Assembly (NCBI GenBank): GCA_000708835.1
Contig: DF237240.1
Coordinates: 2,928 to 66,927, forward strand
DNA from: Klebsormidium nitens
Lineage: Eukaryota > Streptophyta > Klebsormidiophyceae > Klebsormidiales > Klebsormidiaceae
Reading direction: 5' to 3'
DNA length: 64,000 nucleotides
Part shown: positions 13,301-24,600 of the stretch, piece by piece
Layout: every line of letters starts with the position of its first letter
How positions within the stretch are numbered: position 1 is the first letter of the stretch
Made by a program: the position numbers and the translations under genes
Notes under the pieces: generated by a model
Databases searched by the model: none
Told to the model about the DNA's origin: nothing
The model's input: only the letters and a program-made list of their open reading frames with translations

Positions 13301-13403
13301 CAGCTGTCTGGGGAGGTGTTCCTGAAGTTTGAGTCCCAGACAACGGCATGGCCCCTCCAAGGGCACCAAAGGCCCGCGCCACCCTATCGCTGAAGGCCTC
13401 CAT
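10379..13403 (-). CDS. TSSC4-like U5 snRNP assembly factor
   Basis: Two exons on the minus strand, 13403-12852 and 11938-10379, joined in phase 0 across a 913-bp GT-AG intron, give about 703 aa. The start MEAFSDRVARAFGALGG resembles the plant family start. It is followed by LWSVAQKVERKKRMWEEI (about residue 100-120) and an acidic/basic low-complexity stretch. The junction reads ALDNE-EEEDGYDRM, a typical plant sequence for this family. Residues about 512-530 carry VPDHVRHPERYTVYTLDW, which corresponds to the PDY-HPERWTKYSLED core of human TSSC4, a chaperone of U5 snRNP and tri-snRNP assembly. KKRVRF and RKKSNGERPNKRYR patches suggest nuclear location. Much of the rest looks disordered. An in-frame GTG codon upstream of 13403 is not needed. 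Assignment rests on two motifs, not a whole-domain alignment. Confidence 0.7.
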
Positions 13404-13972
13404 CTTCTCTTCTCTGAAGCTGCGCAAACGAGTCCACACATGTGCACCATGTTGTCATTGAAAATGCTTCGAAGTTTGAAGGCTCTCACGAACTCCCTTG
13501 CTATTCTCCAGATTTTCTTTTGAGATAAAATCTTACTTTGTATTGCTCCCAAATTCTTCTAATTTGGCGGCCAACTTTTAGATTTTCAGATCTTCAGAGG
13601 CCTTGTTTTACGCCTTGTAGTACGCTCACTCAGATTGTGACTCCAGCTCGGGAATCGACAACGTCCAGGTTGGATCCTGTGCAAGCAAAGCATATAAGCG
13701 ACATAAAGGAGCTCATATATGGCCTCTATTTTCTAATTTCTTTCATTGTTTTTGCATTTCTTATCAAGGTTAATTTTGTCAGCTGCTGGAAGCAGGCAAG
13801 CTGCACAAACTATTGAAGACGCAGGAAGAAACAGGAAGGTTGAGTGCGAGGTCCCTTCGCAATGCTGGTGGATAGCTGAAAACAGCTGCTCAATTCTATG
13901 ATCTTATGTTGTAGAGCTTGGACTCGGCATACAGGCGTCAGATCTCTTTTTGTGCTCCCGTCTCACAATGTG
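13404..13972. promoter_or_regulatory. Divergent promoter region, TSSC4-like gene / MUTYH
   Basis: The start codons of the two genes are about 570 bp apart in opposite directions, so this AT-rich spacer probably serves both. No clear TATA box is assigned. An alternative in-frame ATG for MUTYH lies inside it at 13898. Confidence 0.45.
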
Positions 13973-16900
13973 ATGGCGCCAAAGAGAAGCGCAGCAGCAG
14001 CTCAAGCCACACTCCCTTCTAGAACGTCAAAACGGCTGAAGCAGTCAACAACACTAGAGCATCTCTGGGGAAAAGCTTCAGAGAGTTCCCCATCGCGTCC
14101 AAAAAAGCCACAATTGAGAACTGGATTGAAAGCCAAGGGCATCAAAAACCAGGAAGCTCACAATGCTGGTGCAAAGTCACAAGCAGGAATGACAAAGGAG
14201 AGATCAGCCAGGGAAGATAGTCCTGATGTTGGGCATGGGAATATAGGAGAAATTGAAGACATTGGGGGCAAACAGACATGCTTTAGAGGGGAGGAAATTG
14301 CCCCCCTGAGAAAAGGACTCCTGCGCTGGTATGACCGGAATCATCGAGAACTTCCCTGGCGGATCAACCCGCATTCTCAGCTCAAAAAGACTGATTTGTC
14401 CGACGCAACCGACACTGTTCAGGAAGTTCCAAGTAAGAAGCGCCAGAAACAGGGCGGCAAACGAGTTGCCCCACAAGAAGGCCCTGCTGGAGTGCCAGAC
14501 ACGGTGTTGAAAGAGAGTGTGTTAGAGCTGGCCAAAGCGGAGGGAGTGGAGAACAGGGCCTATGCGGTGTGGGTGTCTGAGGTGATGTGCCAGCAAACTA
14601 GGGTAGTGGTGGTAATGGACTACTTCAGAAAGTGGATGGAGAAGTGGCCCACGGTTGGGGAATTGGCGCAAGCGACGCAGGAAGTGAGTGCATAGTCCTG
14701 TAGATACCCTGCTAGAAAGACAATAGGAATGTTCTATGCTTGAAAGAACTCCGTTCTGAGAAACTACATAGAACTTCTTTGACTTCCTTACGTTTGCGAG
14801 GATAGGACGAGGTTAGCCTTGATACATCTGCTAGATTTAAATTCTCTATGCACAGTCTCATAAGACTTCCTGATGTCTAAAGTCCCCGTTAAGACAGAGG
14901 CAAGACCAGGACACATTAGAATTCTGCTGCTTGCATTTTGTTCTGTTAGTCCCCGTTGTTTCCAACAAGCACTGAAACTATGTTAACCCGCTGGTTAACC
15001 AGGAAGTCATCCAAGTTTGGGCTGGCCTAGGTTACTACCGCCGCGCGCGCTTCTTACTCGAGGGGGCCAAGTACATAATGTCCACTCTGGGGGGCCGCTT
15101 CCCAAGCACCGTCCCTGAGTTGCTCAAAGTGCCAGGCATCGGGGCATACACGGCAGGGGCGATCGCTTCGATCGCATTTGATGTTCGGGCGCCGGTTGTA
15201 GACGGGAACGTTGTTCGCGTGTTGTCAAGGCTGAGAGCGATCAGCGGGGATCCTACCGAGAAGGGGAACGTAAAGGTGCATTGGTGAGCGACTTTCACTT
15301 CAACCTGCTTTCCTCTTCCAATTCTTTTGAGATCGAATAACAGACATCCCTGAACGAATTGATGAGACCAGGCGGTCAGAAAACCCGAGTGCCCCATTCC
15401 AGCCTTGTTTCGACTGAGGCGGTCTGTTCCAACATACTCTCTCCTTGTAACGAGCTTTGGCAGAACGGATGTAGAAGACCTTCAAACGGTTTCTTTCGGT
15501 TTACAGAAAACTCAAGCAAATCTGACCAAAGGTCCTTTGACGATACCTGAAGGATCGATGCTAGACTGAGAGAGTATTGTGGTTTAATCAATGCTCGTCT
15601 TGTTGGACGCCATCGAATTTCAAGCGACCCTCAGTTTCTCGAACCAAATACGGAAGGAACCCAACGTCTAGAAAAAGATGCACGTCTGCTTTTTGAGTCA
15701 ATCTATCTTCGCTTGCCAGGTCGCTTGCCGAGCAGCTGGTTGATGCGATCCGCCCTGGCTGCTTCAACCAGGCGCTGATGGAGCTAGGCGCGATGGTCTG
15801 CACCCCGACCTCACCAGACTGCTCGGGTTGCCCAGTTTCCGGGCACTGCCAGGCCCTTAAGCTTGCGGAATCGGGGATAGGTGGACCGGTCACCGAGTTC
15901 CCAGGAAAGAAGGTGAAGAAAGCCCCCCGGGAGGAGACCGTTGCCGTGTGTGTTGTCGAGTTGCGGAAAGGTGAGGCTTCCTTGCCTTAAACTGAGACTG
16001 GTTTCCTGGTTACGACTGGGCTTCAGGTATTCAGGGCTCGAAGGTCCGATCACTCATTTCAGAGAAGCTCCCTCGACAGCTTGGATCTACGAGCCTCTTG
16101 GAACAGTGCCCGGACTTTGTCCGTTTTGTCGTAAGTGTTCTGTTGATTCTTCGAGTCGCCCGCACGTGTCCGCTCGTTAGAACAGTTTTCGTGCCGTTGA
16201 TCAGTATCATTCGAAGGGTTTCAAATGCACGCTTCTGAAAGCGTGCCCTTTCCACAGGATTAGACGCTGCGGCAACTCAGTTTCGCACTGGTGCTTTTCG
16301 AAGCTCTGAACTCGCCGTTTTTCCAGTCCGAGAACGTTACCTCAGCCGCTGTTTGTCCAACTCTACTTTCTCAACTTCGCGGTTACCTTCAACGAAAGTT
16401 ACATCAGTATTCGTACGTCCTGACGAGTCTCACTTGTCTGCAGGTGAAAAACCCGGGCGATCCGTGGAGGCGTCCCCCGAGTACCTGCTTATCCAACGGC
16501 CCAAAACGGGCCTCCTCGCTGGGCTGTGGGAATTTCCGACCGTTTCCGTCGCCTCGAAAGCGAGCAAAAGCGTTCGGCGAAGCGCGCTAGACTCGTTGCT
16601 TGCGCGCCTTCTTCCTGGGGGGTACGAAACTTCGGAACGGCACGAAGTTGGGGAATATGTCCACGTCTTTTCGCACGTTCGGCAGACGATGTTGATAGAG
16701 CGACTGGTTATCACAGAAATGAAGAGCGGACAGAACGGAAAAGGTGTGAAGAGGCAACGAGAAGGGGTGGGCGGCGAATTAGAGGACGAAAGCGAGGGTT
16801 CGACTCCGCAAACCCGGTGGGTTCCTGAGGAAGAGATGACGTCAGTCGGCCTGACGAGTGGCGTCAAGAAGGTGAGGATTACCCCGAACTTTTCCCGGAG

Positions 16901-17338
16901 GTCTAAGGGCAGCCGTCAGGCAACCTCTCCGTGCAATGCTAAAAACGGTGCGTCTAGTTCCTGACATGACGGAGGGGAGTAGGTCAACAAGAGGTAGCTA
17001 AGTAGACTCTATTCAAACCTTGCTTGAAGATTTTTGGTGGGCGTTACTCCGTTGACCACCTCAGCAGTAATGGACTGCGTCGCGCATTGTCGACTTTACG
17101 GAACCTACCTGTCCACACGATGATTCTGGCGATCAGGCTGATGCCGTTAGTACGTGGTTACAGACAATAGTCAAATGATGGTTAATGGAAAAACACCGAC
17201 TGTGTTGCGTCAATCATATGTGAGCGAGGTCCGAGATACACAGTTGAAACTGAAGCAGCCGTTGACCTCTTTTTGCTTCGCTGGCAGGTTCTTGACATGG
17301 CTCGGAAGAGCCGCGCCCTCACTACTCAGAAAAGCTGA
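13973..17338 (+). CDS. MUTYH: A/G-specific adenine DNA glycosylase (MutY homologue)
   Basis: Base-excision repair enzyme that removes adenine mispaired with 8-oxoguanine. Exons 13973-14683, 15003-15283, 15720-15970, 16444-16871 and 17288-17338 join in phase, about 573 aa. Visible signatures: ELPWR; WVSEVMCQQTRV with the catalytic Glu near residue 203; VWAGLGYYRRAR; the helix-hairpin-helix VPGIGAYTAGAI; catalytic Asp in VVDGNVVRVLSR; FNQALMELGAMVC; and the iron-sulfur ligands C-x6-C-x2-C-x5-C (CTPTSPDCSGCPVSGHC). The C-terminal NUDIX-like 8-oxoG-recognition domain starts around LLIQRPKTGLLAGLWEFP. Odd: about 65 residues separate ELPWR from YAVWVSEV, normally around ten, so a charged insertion of some 55 residues sits next to the catalytic Glu. 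The basic N-terminus suggests nuclear import; starting at the in-frame ATG 13898 would add 25 residues that could act in organelle targeting. Confidence 0.92.
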
Positions 17339-18473
17339 GGGTGAAAACCGGGTACAGCTTCCTTTCTGGAGGTGACCGCAAACGTCGTCCGAGGCTTAGA
17401 GCAGCTTGCAGCTATATCGGGGCCTCGGGAACTCTGTTTGAGTACCTACTCTGAACTGACCGTTTGGATCATGGTCGCTAGCACTCTAGCGAGCCTTGTT
17501 TTGAGATCTGAGTGACACCTGCAACATGACATTTCTCTACTGAGATTTGACCAGTAGCTCGGACGCAGTTTTGTCAAGTAGCTAGGCCGGGCCGGACTGG
17601 GACTCGACCGAATTGCTCGATGGCCGCTGCCGCCAAGAATCATATCTTATCTGGTCACTGCGTCGTCAGAACGTAAGTATATTTTGATGTGGCCCGCAGC
17701 CGAAGATAACGCTCGCATGCAATGCGGTGCCGCAGTGCGGCCCGCACACATCTTGTCCGAGCCCAGGCCACCACCTCGATTTATCAAACTTTGAATGTAT
17801 GCACGTCGTACCTCGGGTAATCATGCATTATCGAGGTAGAGCTCTCATGCATTTAGGAAGCATCATGGCGCGCTTGTATATTCAAGATCAACATTCGGGA
17901 GGCGCCCATGCCTGCAGCGTCACGTTGAAACTGATGAAGCATACATGCGCGGATGTGAGTCACTGATTGACATTCGACCTCACGATCTTGATGTGATCTT
18001 ACTTTGCTACTGGCCTGTCGATCGTTGCACGTATTCAGCAGGATCAAGAAGCACACAAATCTTACACCATAACATTCGGCTTCATTGACTTTGACGGGCC
18101 GTGCGAAATCAGCTGCGATTCGGATGCGCGTGCGCATAGAGAGCGCGTGTTGCGCGCAAGCATTTGCCAGATCTTGCATCCCGCTTGCGAACCACTATGC
18201 CTTTCAAAGCCTGTCGCTGCCACAGCCTGGCTTGACAGCCTGCACGCTGGCCATAGCTCTTTTAAGGGAACTTCAGCATTCACGCGATGTGCCAGCAACC
18301 CATCTTTCGAGGAAAAGCAAGTTGCCCTTTGAAGATAAGGGGAAACAAGGATGGCCGCCTTGTCAGGAATGCCTGAGGTGTTTGCATGTACGAGCGTGAG
18401 ATTGTAGGGGACAGTGAACTTTGAACCGCGAAGTGTTTTCTTCTGGGGCCGCGCGCGCAATTATTAGGGCGGA
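17339..18473. other. Intergenic between MUTYH and MYND gene
   Basis: About 1.1 kb containing the MUTYH 3' end and the MYND-gene promoter. No exon chain or repeat is recognised. Palindromic GCGGTGCCGCAGTGCGGC at about 17723-17740 is the only local structure noted. Confidence 0.45.
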
Positions 18474-20225
18474 ATGGAGGACCTAGTCGCTGATTGGGCG
18501 TCCCAGCTTCTTTCTGACAATCCTAGGACCCTGCACCAAGCACACAGCTCTCTCGTGAAAATGCCGGCGACCAGGCCTCTAGGCTGCACCTTCTTTCCAA
18601 GATTGATTCAAGAATTGGCGATCTACCAGCAAGGGTATGTTGTAAAGAAGTTAGTGACCCAGGCGCTCGGCCAGAGCAGCCTTTCAGGATCTGAAACTTC
18701 GGAGAATGCCAACAGTGCTTCCAGCTGTGCCGTTGCAGGGAGCAGAACAGAACTTGCTCACGCGTCCTTAAGTCTCCTCGTCAGCCTCTCATCGAGCAAG
18801 GCCTTTGCGCTCTTCTGTCAAGATTACGAGGGGGTTAGCGAGAAGCTTCTGTGCTGCTTTGTGGAAAACCTCAAGTTATCCAAGCGTCCTACAGTGGAAG
18901 AAGATGCTTCCAACACCGCTAAATACATTGCGCAACATCTTCCGGCTGCCTGCCTTGATGGATTGATACTTCACGCCCGAGCTTCAGAAATGTTTCGTCA
19001 GCTCATTCGTGCGCATAAGAAAGTGCTGCCCGCCGTCCTGTCTCTCTTCGAGGACGACACCATCAAGCATCTGAGTGATGAGGGCATCTCACAACTGAGG
19101 CAAGGAGTGACCAGTCTGGTTATGGCCCTTGCTTTTGCAAAGGACAGTCAAGAGTGGATGATTGAGCAAGGGTACATCCGGCTCCTGGCAAGTATTCGTG
19201 GCGCAGGCGTTGGCCATATATCCTCGGAAGCGAGAGACAGATGTACACACATTTCTATGCTTATCATCCTTCGTTTGGTCGAGACCTCAGCCCTTGTGAG
19301 GAAGATGAGAGAAGCTAGGGTGCTCTCTATTCTTGAGCCATTTTCAACATTATTCGACTCAGAATTGCCCGGAGTTTGGCAAACTGTCAAAGGATTGCTT
19401 ACAGGCAGGCATAGGATCTGCCAGGCCAAGATGCCTAAGACTGTAGCGACGTACAATCGGGTGTGCAAGCGGATTCAAGTAGGTGTTCCAACGGTTTGTT
19501 CCTGGGAAGGTTGCTCAAAGGCAGAGAGCCGCGAAGGTTTCGACGCGTCAAGCGCGTCCGATCTCGTGAAGTATCTGAAGGAGGTGAAGAGCCTGAAGTT
19601 CAGCAGGTGTGGACGCTGCACGGCTGCGTACTACTGCAGGTAAGTAGGGTCAGCTTGACACTACAGCTGCTTCATCCGCAGGGAACGTTGGACACACGGT
19701 CCTGCACGTAATAGGAGTTCCTGGCAGTTGATTATGATGTGAACCAGCTTTGTGAAGTTGCTGGGCCAGTTTGCGATAGAGGCATGGCGATTGGAACTGA
19801 CGGAAAGCTTTTGGCAAACCATCTAAATTCTCTAGGAGACGGGAGAAGTGTATCTTTCAATGTTTTGCCATGTCCTTCCTGTGTGCACCTTTTCCACCTC
19901 TAGGTACGGCCCAAAGAGTAGCTGTTGCATCAAACCCGCACCTATCTCGAATGTTTGTCAAAGTCGACTGACACGGTCCTTTTTCTAATGTGCCTGCAGC
20001 AAAGATCACCAAAAGCTTCACTGGCCAACGCACAAGAAGCACTGTTTCAACAAGGGTAAGAAGCAACCATAGATAAGTCCATCTCAGTGACGGGGTCGTT
20101 CAATTTCATAGTGGCCACCTTAATGTAGTCCCAATCAATCCGCAGGCATCATGGAGCCCGTTCAGAACGACAATAGTCCAAAGTCGACCCTTTGTGTTGC
20201 CAACCTCGCGGCCAGCGTGTACTAA
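18474..20225 (+). CDS. MYND-type zinc-finger protein with long helical N-terminus
   Basis: Exons 18474-19639, 20000-20055 and 20146-20225 give about 433 aa. Residues 1-335 are helix-rich (MEDLVADWASQLL at the start, then Leu-rich segments resembling ARM/HEAT-like repeats) and have no family I can name. A MYND finger spans about residues 342-408: CSWEGC, FSRCGRC, then YYCSKDHQKLHWPTHKKHC across the exon 1-2 junction. The usual Cys four residues after YC is His here (SKDHQ instead of SKECQ), so the second zinc site may be Cys/His mixed. MYND fingers bind proline-rich partners, but the partner here is unknown. If the donor at 20056 is not used, translation would instead end at 20072 with KGKKQP, so the last 26 residues are uncertain. 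Confidence 0.75.
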
Positions 20226-21665
20226 ACGGATTCTGGATTTCCAACTTTGTACGTGAAGCAAATACCTGTAATCTTGACAAGCTGTACAAATCTCAAATCC
20301 CTAACTTGAACGTGATAAACAGAAGTCGGCCTTCGCTGGGAAAGGATGCCCTTTTCACCGGCCACATGGAAAGTTGAGTGACGTGTAGAGCGTGCCGATT
20401 CTGTTCCACAATCCGTCGGCCGCTACAGTCCCCTCATCTTGAAAAAAGTCTGATTGCTGCGACCAGCTCCGACTACACACATCAGCATGGATAGTTTGCA
20501 GTGCATGACCATTTTATGTTTGCTCATGGGGTCAGCGCATCGTTGCAACGAGTTTCGCATGCTAATAATAGGTGTCAAGTGCAACTTCGTCATGCAGGCT
20601 TGCGTTGCAAATCCAGTATGAGCTGTCGTTCGCGGATCCACTGCGGCAGGCGTTATGTTGCCGCTTGTCGTACACTGTCGCAATTGGTGGAACATCCCGT
20701 GTCTTGAAGGTCAGAGTTTCATGTCAATAGTGGGCGCGTCATGGACGATTATAATGCAAGATGCAACGGGCACGCGTCGAAAGTTGCCCGAATATAGTTT
20801 TATCTTGAAGTTGATCAATCATTAATCTGGCATGAGCTCTCGCATTGCAAGCCGGTTGTAAAATGTTAGTGCCATTATTGGCGTAGCTTCACTTGGACTA
20901 GGCCGGGAAAGGCTGCAGCTAGTAGAGCGCACATGGCCGGCTTCAAGAAACTCCAAGCGACTTCTCGGCAGGCGCCGCATATATGGCTTTTCAATGAACC
21001 TACGTCTGCGATTTTCATGTAATCCGCGTCACTTGTCATTGCTGCATGACGTAGCCATTCAGCAGATTGGGCATAATTTAACCACCGTCATGCAATGAGT
21101 CAGGAAGGATAGATCGCCATGATCTAGCTCGCTTACAAACCTTGCGCCGCCATGGACTGATATACGTTGCAAAAAATCTCCTCGTCCGCGGGACACGTAT
21201 TGACATGGTTGTCATGCAGATTGCTTTCGGGAGCGAGCCCAGGCTGCGCGGCCGGACTGACTACTGCCTGCAGCCACGGCCAACTGCGCCCGTAGATGGT
21301 CACGTTGCATGCTAGCTGGCGCTGCACTTGTAAATGGTAACCGCCAATGGCCTGCGGCAAATCTAGGATGTCCGGCGAGAACAGGCTTCTTTGCAAGGCT
21401 CCTTTCAAAGGTGTAAGAGACAGTACCGAGAACAAACACAGCTCCAAATTGCGCAGATAGGGAGAACAGCTCGTTCGTTTGGCTACAAGCTGTCCGACTG
21501 GTGTAAGACGCAACCTCGTCGATGTTCGACGTTCCAATCTTCCGCACAAGTACTTCTACCTTCTAGACTGAGACTTGCTTCCCCGTTACACGTTTGCAGT
21601 CCCTTGTCTAAGTAAGGGACTCCTGTTAGCCTAATCTACCGAGCACGCAACTGAGTCCCCCGTCT
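20226..21665. other. Convergent intergenic region, MYND gene / NOP58
   Basis: About 1.4 kb between two 3' ends. It holds only short conflicting frames. A small perfect hairpin lies at 21598-21621 just beyond the NOP58 stop codon. No gene or transposon recognised. Confidence 0.45.
21598..21621 (-). other. Perfect 8-bp stem hairpin downstream of NOP58
   Basis: AGTCCCTT and AAGGGACT pair around an 8-base loop, 45-68 bases past the NOP58 stop on its coding strand. It could be a 3' UTR structure. An 8-bp stem can also arise by chance in 64 kb. Confidence 0.35.
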
Positions 21666-24600
21666 CTAGGCCTCTTCCGCATCCTTCTTCTTTTTCTTCT
21701 TCTTCTTCTCCGACACTTCACTCGGTGCCTCTCCCTCTTCGCTCTCCGCCTTCCGCTTCTTCTTCTTCTTACTCGGCTCTTCCGAAACCTCCGCTTCCGC
21801 CTCTCCGTTCGTCTCGAAGTATCGCTCCTTCTTTTTCTTTTTCTTCTTCTCGCCGTTCTCTGACGGACCCGCAACCGCCTCTTCTTCCTCCGGCTCTTGC
21901 TTCGCTTTCTTCTTTTTCGGCACCTCGGCCTCTGCCGCGTCCCCTTCGTCTGCGGAAGCGTCCTTCTTCTTTTTCTTCTTCTTGCCGTCAGTGTCCGGCT
22001 TTTGCGTCGAGGCGGCTAGCGTGCTATCGGCGGCGGGGTTGTACGTCTGTAGCAAAAAGGGAGAATTGACATCAGCCCCACGGTCTGTTACAAATGGTGG
22101 TTCCGATTTCAGAGGCTAATCGACCAGGAGCCTCCATGACTTGGTGACAGGGCGATGCCGCATCCGCCATCCGCACCAGGTAATCAATACTGGTCAGCAA
22201 ACACTTTTGGTGACGTCACAGTCCTCCTCAGCATGACCGTCCAAAGAATGGACTTTTGACTTTCACGATCTAGTTATGACAATCAAGCATCATTCTGTTG
22301 AGTGGAGGACACCGTAAAACAACACGGACACCCCTGGATCCGCCTAACTCTCAAAAGCCAGCCAGGTCCTAACAAGGTATTGACGTCACGCTGACCTTTG
22401 CTGCCGTCAGGAGCGCCGGCGCGTCGGGCTTCCTCTCGGCATCGTACTTGGACGCAGACTTATTGCCAATAGTCACCCTTCCGCCGGCCTTGCCCTCAAG
22501 CTGCCGCAACCTCGTCTCCACCTTTTGCCTGCGGAGACAAAGACACCGAAAGTGTTCAGCTCTCTTCCCTCCTCCGTCTCTAGATCTGATTGTGCCATTC
22601 ATTGTTCATACTTGTAAGTCGGCATTCGCACCCACAGATCTTTTTTGTTTCACTTTTCCTTATCCTCTGAAGCATTGAAGTTCGTAATACCCCGTATCGC
22701 AATGCACAGGAGCACCCACTTAGACCACCTGTCTCGGCTCTCAATCTCGTACAATTTTAAGGGAACCGTACAGACCTTGACGTCAAAAGCAGAATCGGCC
22801 TAATCAACAAAGCATCCGCACGGACTGCGGGCCGACTCTTTTTTGCTGCGCCTCTTTTGAACCGAATGCCCTCGCCTGAAAAGGTTGGGTGCTGATGCTG
22901 TAGCCTGTAGAGTAAGCGAGAAGGTGAAACTACCAGAACTTCGTGTAACTGGGTAGATCCAGATGACCCAGAACTATAGCAAACGTGACCCAAGACAGAA
23001 ACACCCCTCACCTGTTCTCCATCCCAATCGTGGCGTCCGCCGACTCCCCTAGCGCGTCCACCCTGATAGAGAGCGCGCACTTGGCCGCCAAGATACGCGA
23101 GATCTTGCCCTTGTACTTGGGCGGGGCCTGCCCGATCAGCGACGCGTGGTAGATCAAACCGTACTTGGGCGTCTCGTGCTTCGTCTTCAAAGCACGGAAC
23201 AGCGCCTGTAAAAGGGGGACAGATGAGAAGGGTCAGTTCTTGGACCGCCACTGGTTGCAGGAAGTTCCATCCTCTTGTACGGACCTTCCTTGACGAGAAG
23301 CAAGTCAAACGAAGGAATCGAATGTCGGAAACTCCGTGTCTTGGAAATAAAGTCTTCAAACATATTTCAAGTCTTCGAGGAAAATTCACTTCTCGCAAGG
23401 AATTGAGCGTTCAATAGCTATTCAAAGTCAAAAAGATTGTTCATCCCGGGAGTGTCAACTTCTCTTCCGTCCTACGTGAAATGCTTCCAGAAAGGGTCGA
23501 CAGATCAATTTCGGGGGCATGTATTCGCTTCGTTCTACTTACAAAAACCACTGAAGGAAGGCTGCAGTCGGGAGCTCAATATTGGACGAGGAACAGACGT
23601 ACGCTGCTTTCTGCCTTGCCTGCCACCAGGACCAGCGAAACGCAACGACCGAATCCTGGAGTAAGTCACAAGAGAATCAAGGAGAGATGCCGACAAACCA
23701 CCATATACTGGTAGGAGAGGCGGCGACTTCAGCACAGAAGAGAGCCCCACCTTCTCAGCGCCCAGGATCTGCACGGTGCTCGCGGGCTGCTTGGCCAGCT
23801 GGATCAAGCTCCCCGCGTGCGCGATCAGGCGCGCGCCGACCAGCTCCCCGACGAGGACCGTCAGATTGGGCGCGATCGCGTTCATGCGCGAGCGCAGGTA
23901 GTCGAAGAGCTGCGCGCGGTACTCGGAGAGCGAGATGACCTGGTCGCACAGCATGATGATGTTGGCAAGGTCCTGCGGGGAGATCTCCGTGCCCATGGAG
24001 ATCACGGCGGCCTCCTTCAGGGACGCCTCGACCTCCTCTTCCAGGATCTGCAGCAGGAAGCGAGCGGAGAGCGCGTCAGATACGAAATGCAAACGGTGCG
24101 AAATTTGCTCCATGCGAGACGTCAAGCCTCGAGAATATGTCAGAAACATATTTCTGCATTATGACAACGGTCCAGTAATACTTTTGGACACCAGCAGAAA
24201 TTTAAACCTGCCTTTCAGACTGAGAGCGAAAAGTACGAGGTGAGTTGATAGAAGGGTCCTGACCTTTAGCAACTAGGTAATCGCACTCTCGAAGACAGGC
24301 TTGCAGAAACCGACCCCGCCCAAAAGCAGAATCTTCGACTTACAGAACCCAGACATCAATCCAGAAGGTCGAGACTCCCAGTGGTGAAGGGCATGCCCAA
24401 ATACTGCACAGCCTCGCCAGCCCGAAAACAGCACTCATCTCAATCCCCAAGCCCCCAATCCAAGTTAGTAGCAAAGCATGACCCATCAAAACTAACGGCA
24501 AAACCAGTTCCAAAGGTTGAGAGACCCACCCCCGAGAAGTCAAGGTCGGCGGCGTTGGAGCGCAGGCCCATGAACTTGACGGACTTGGCGTACTGGATGT

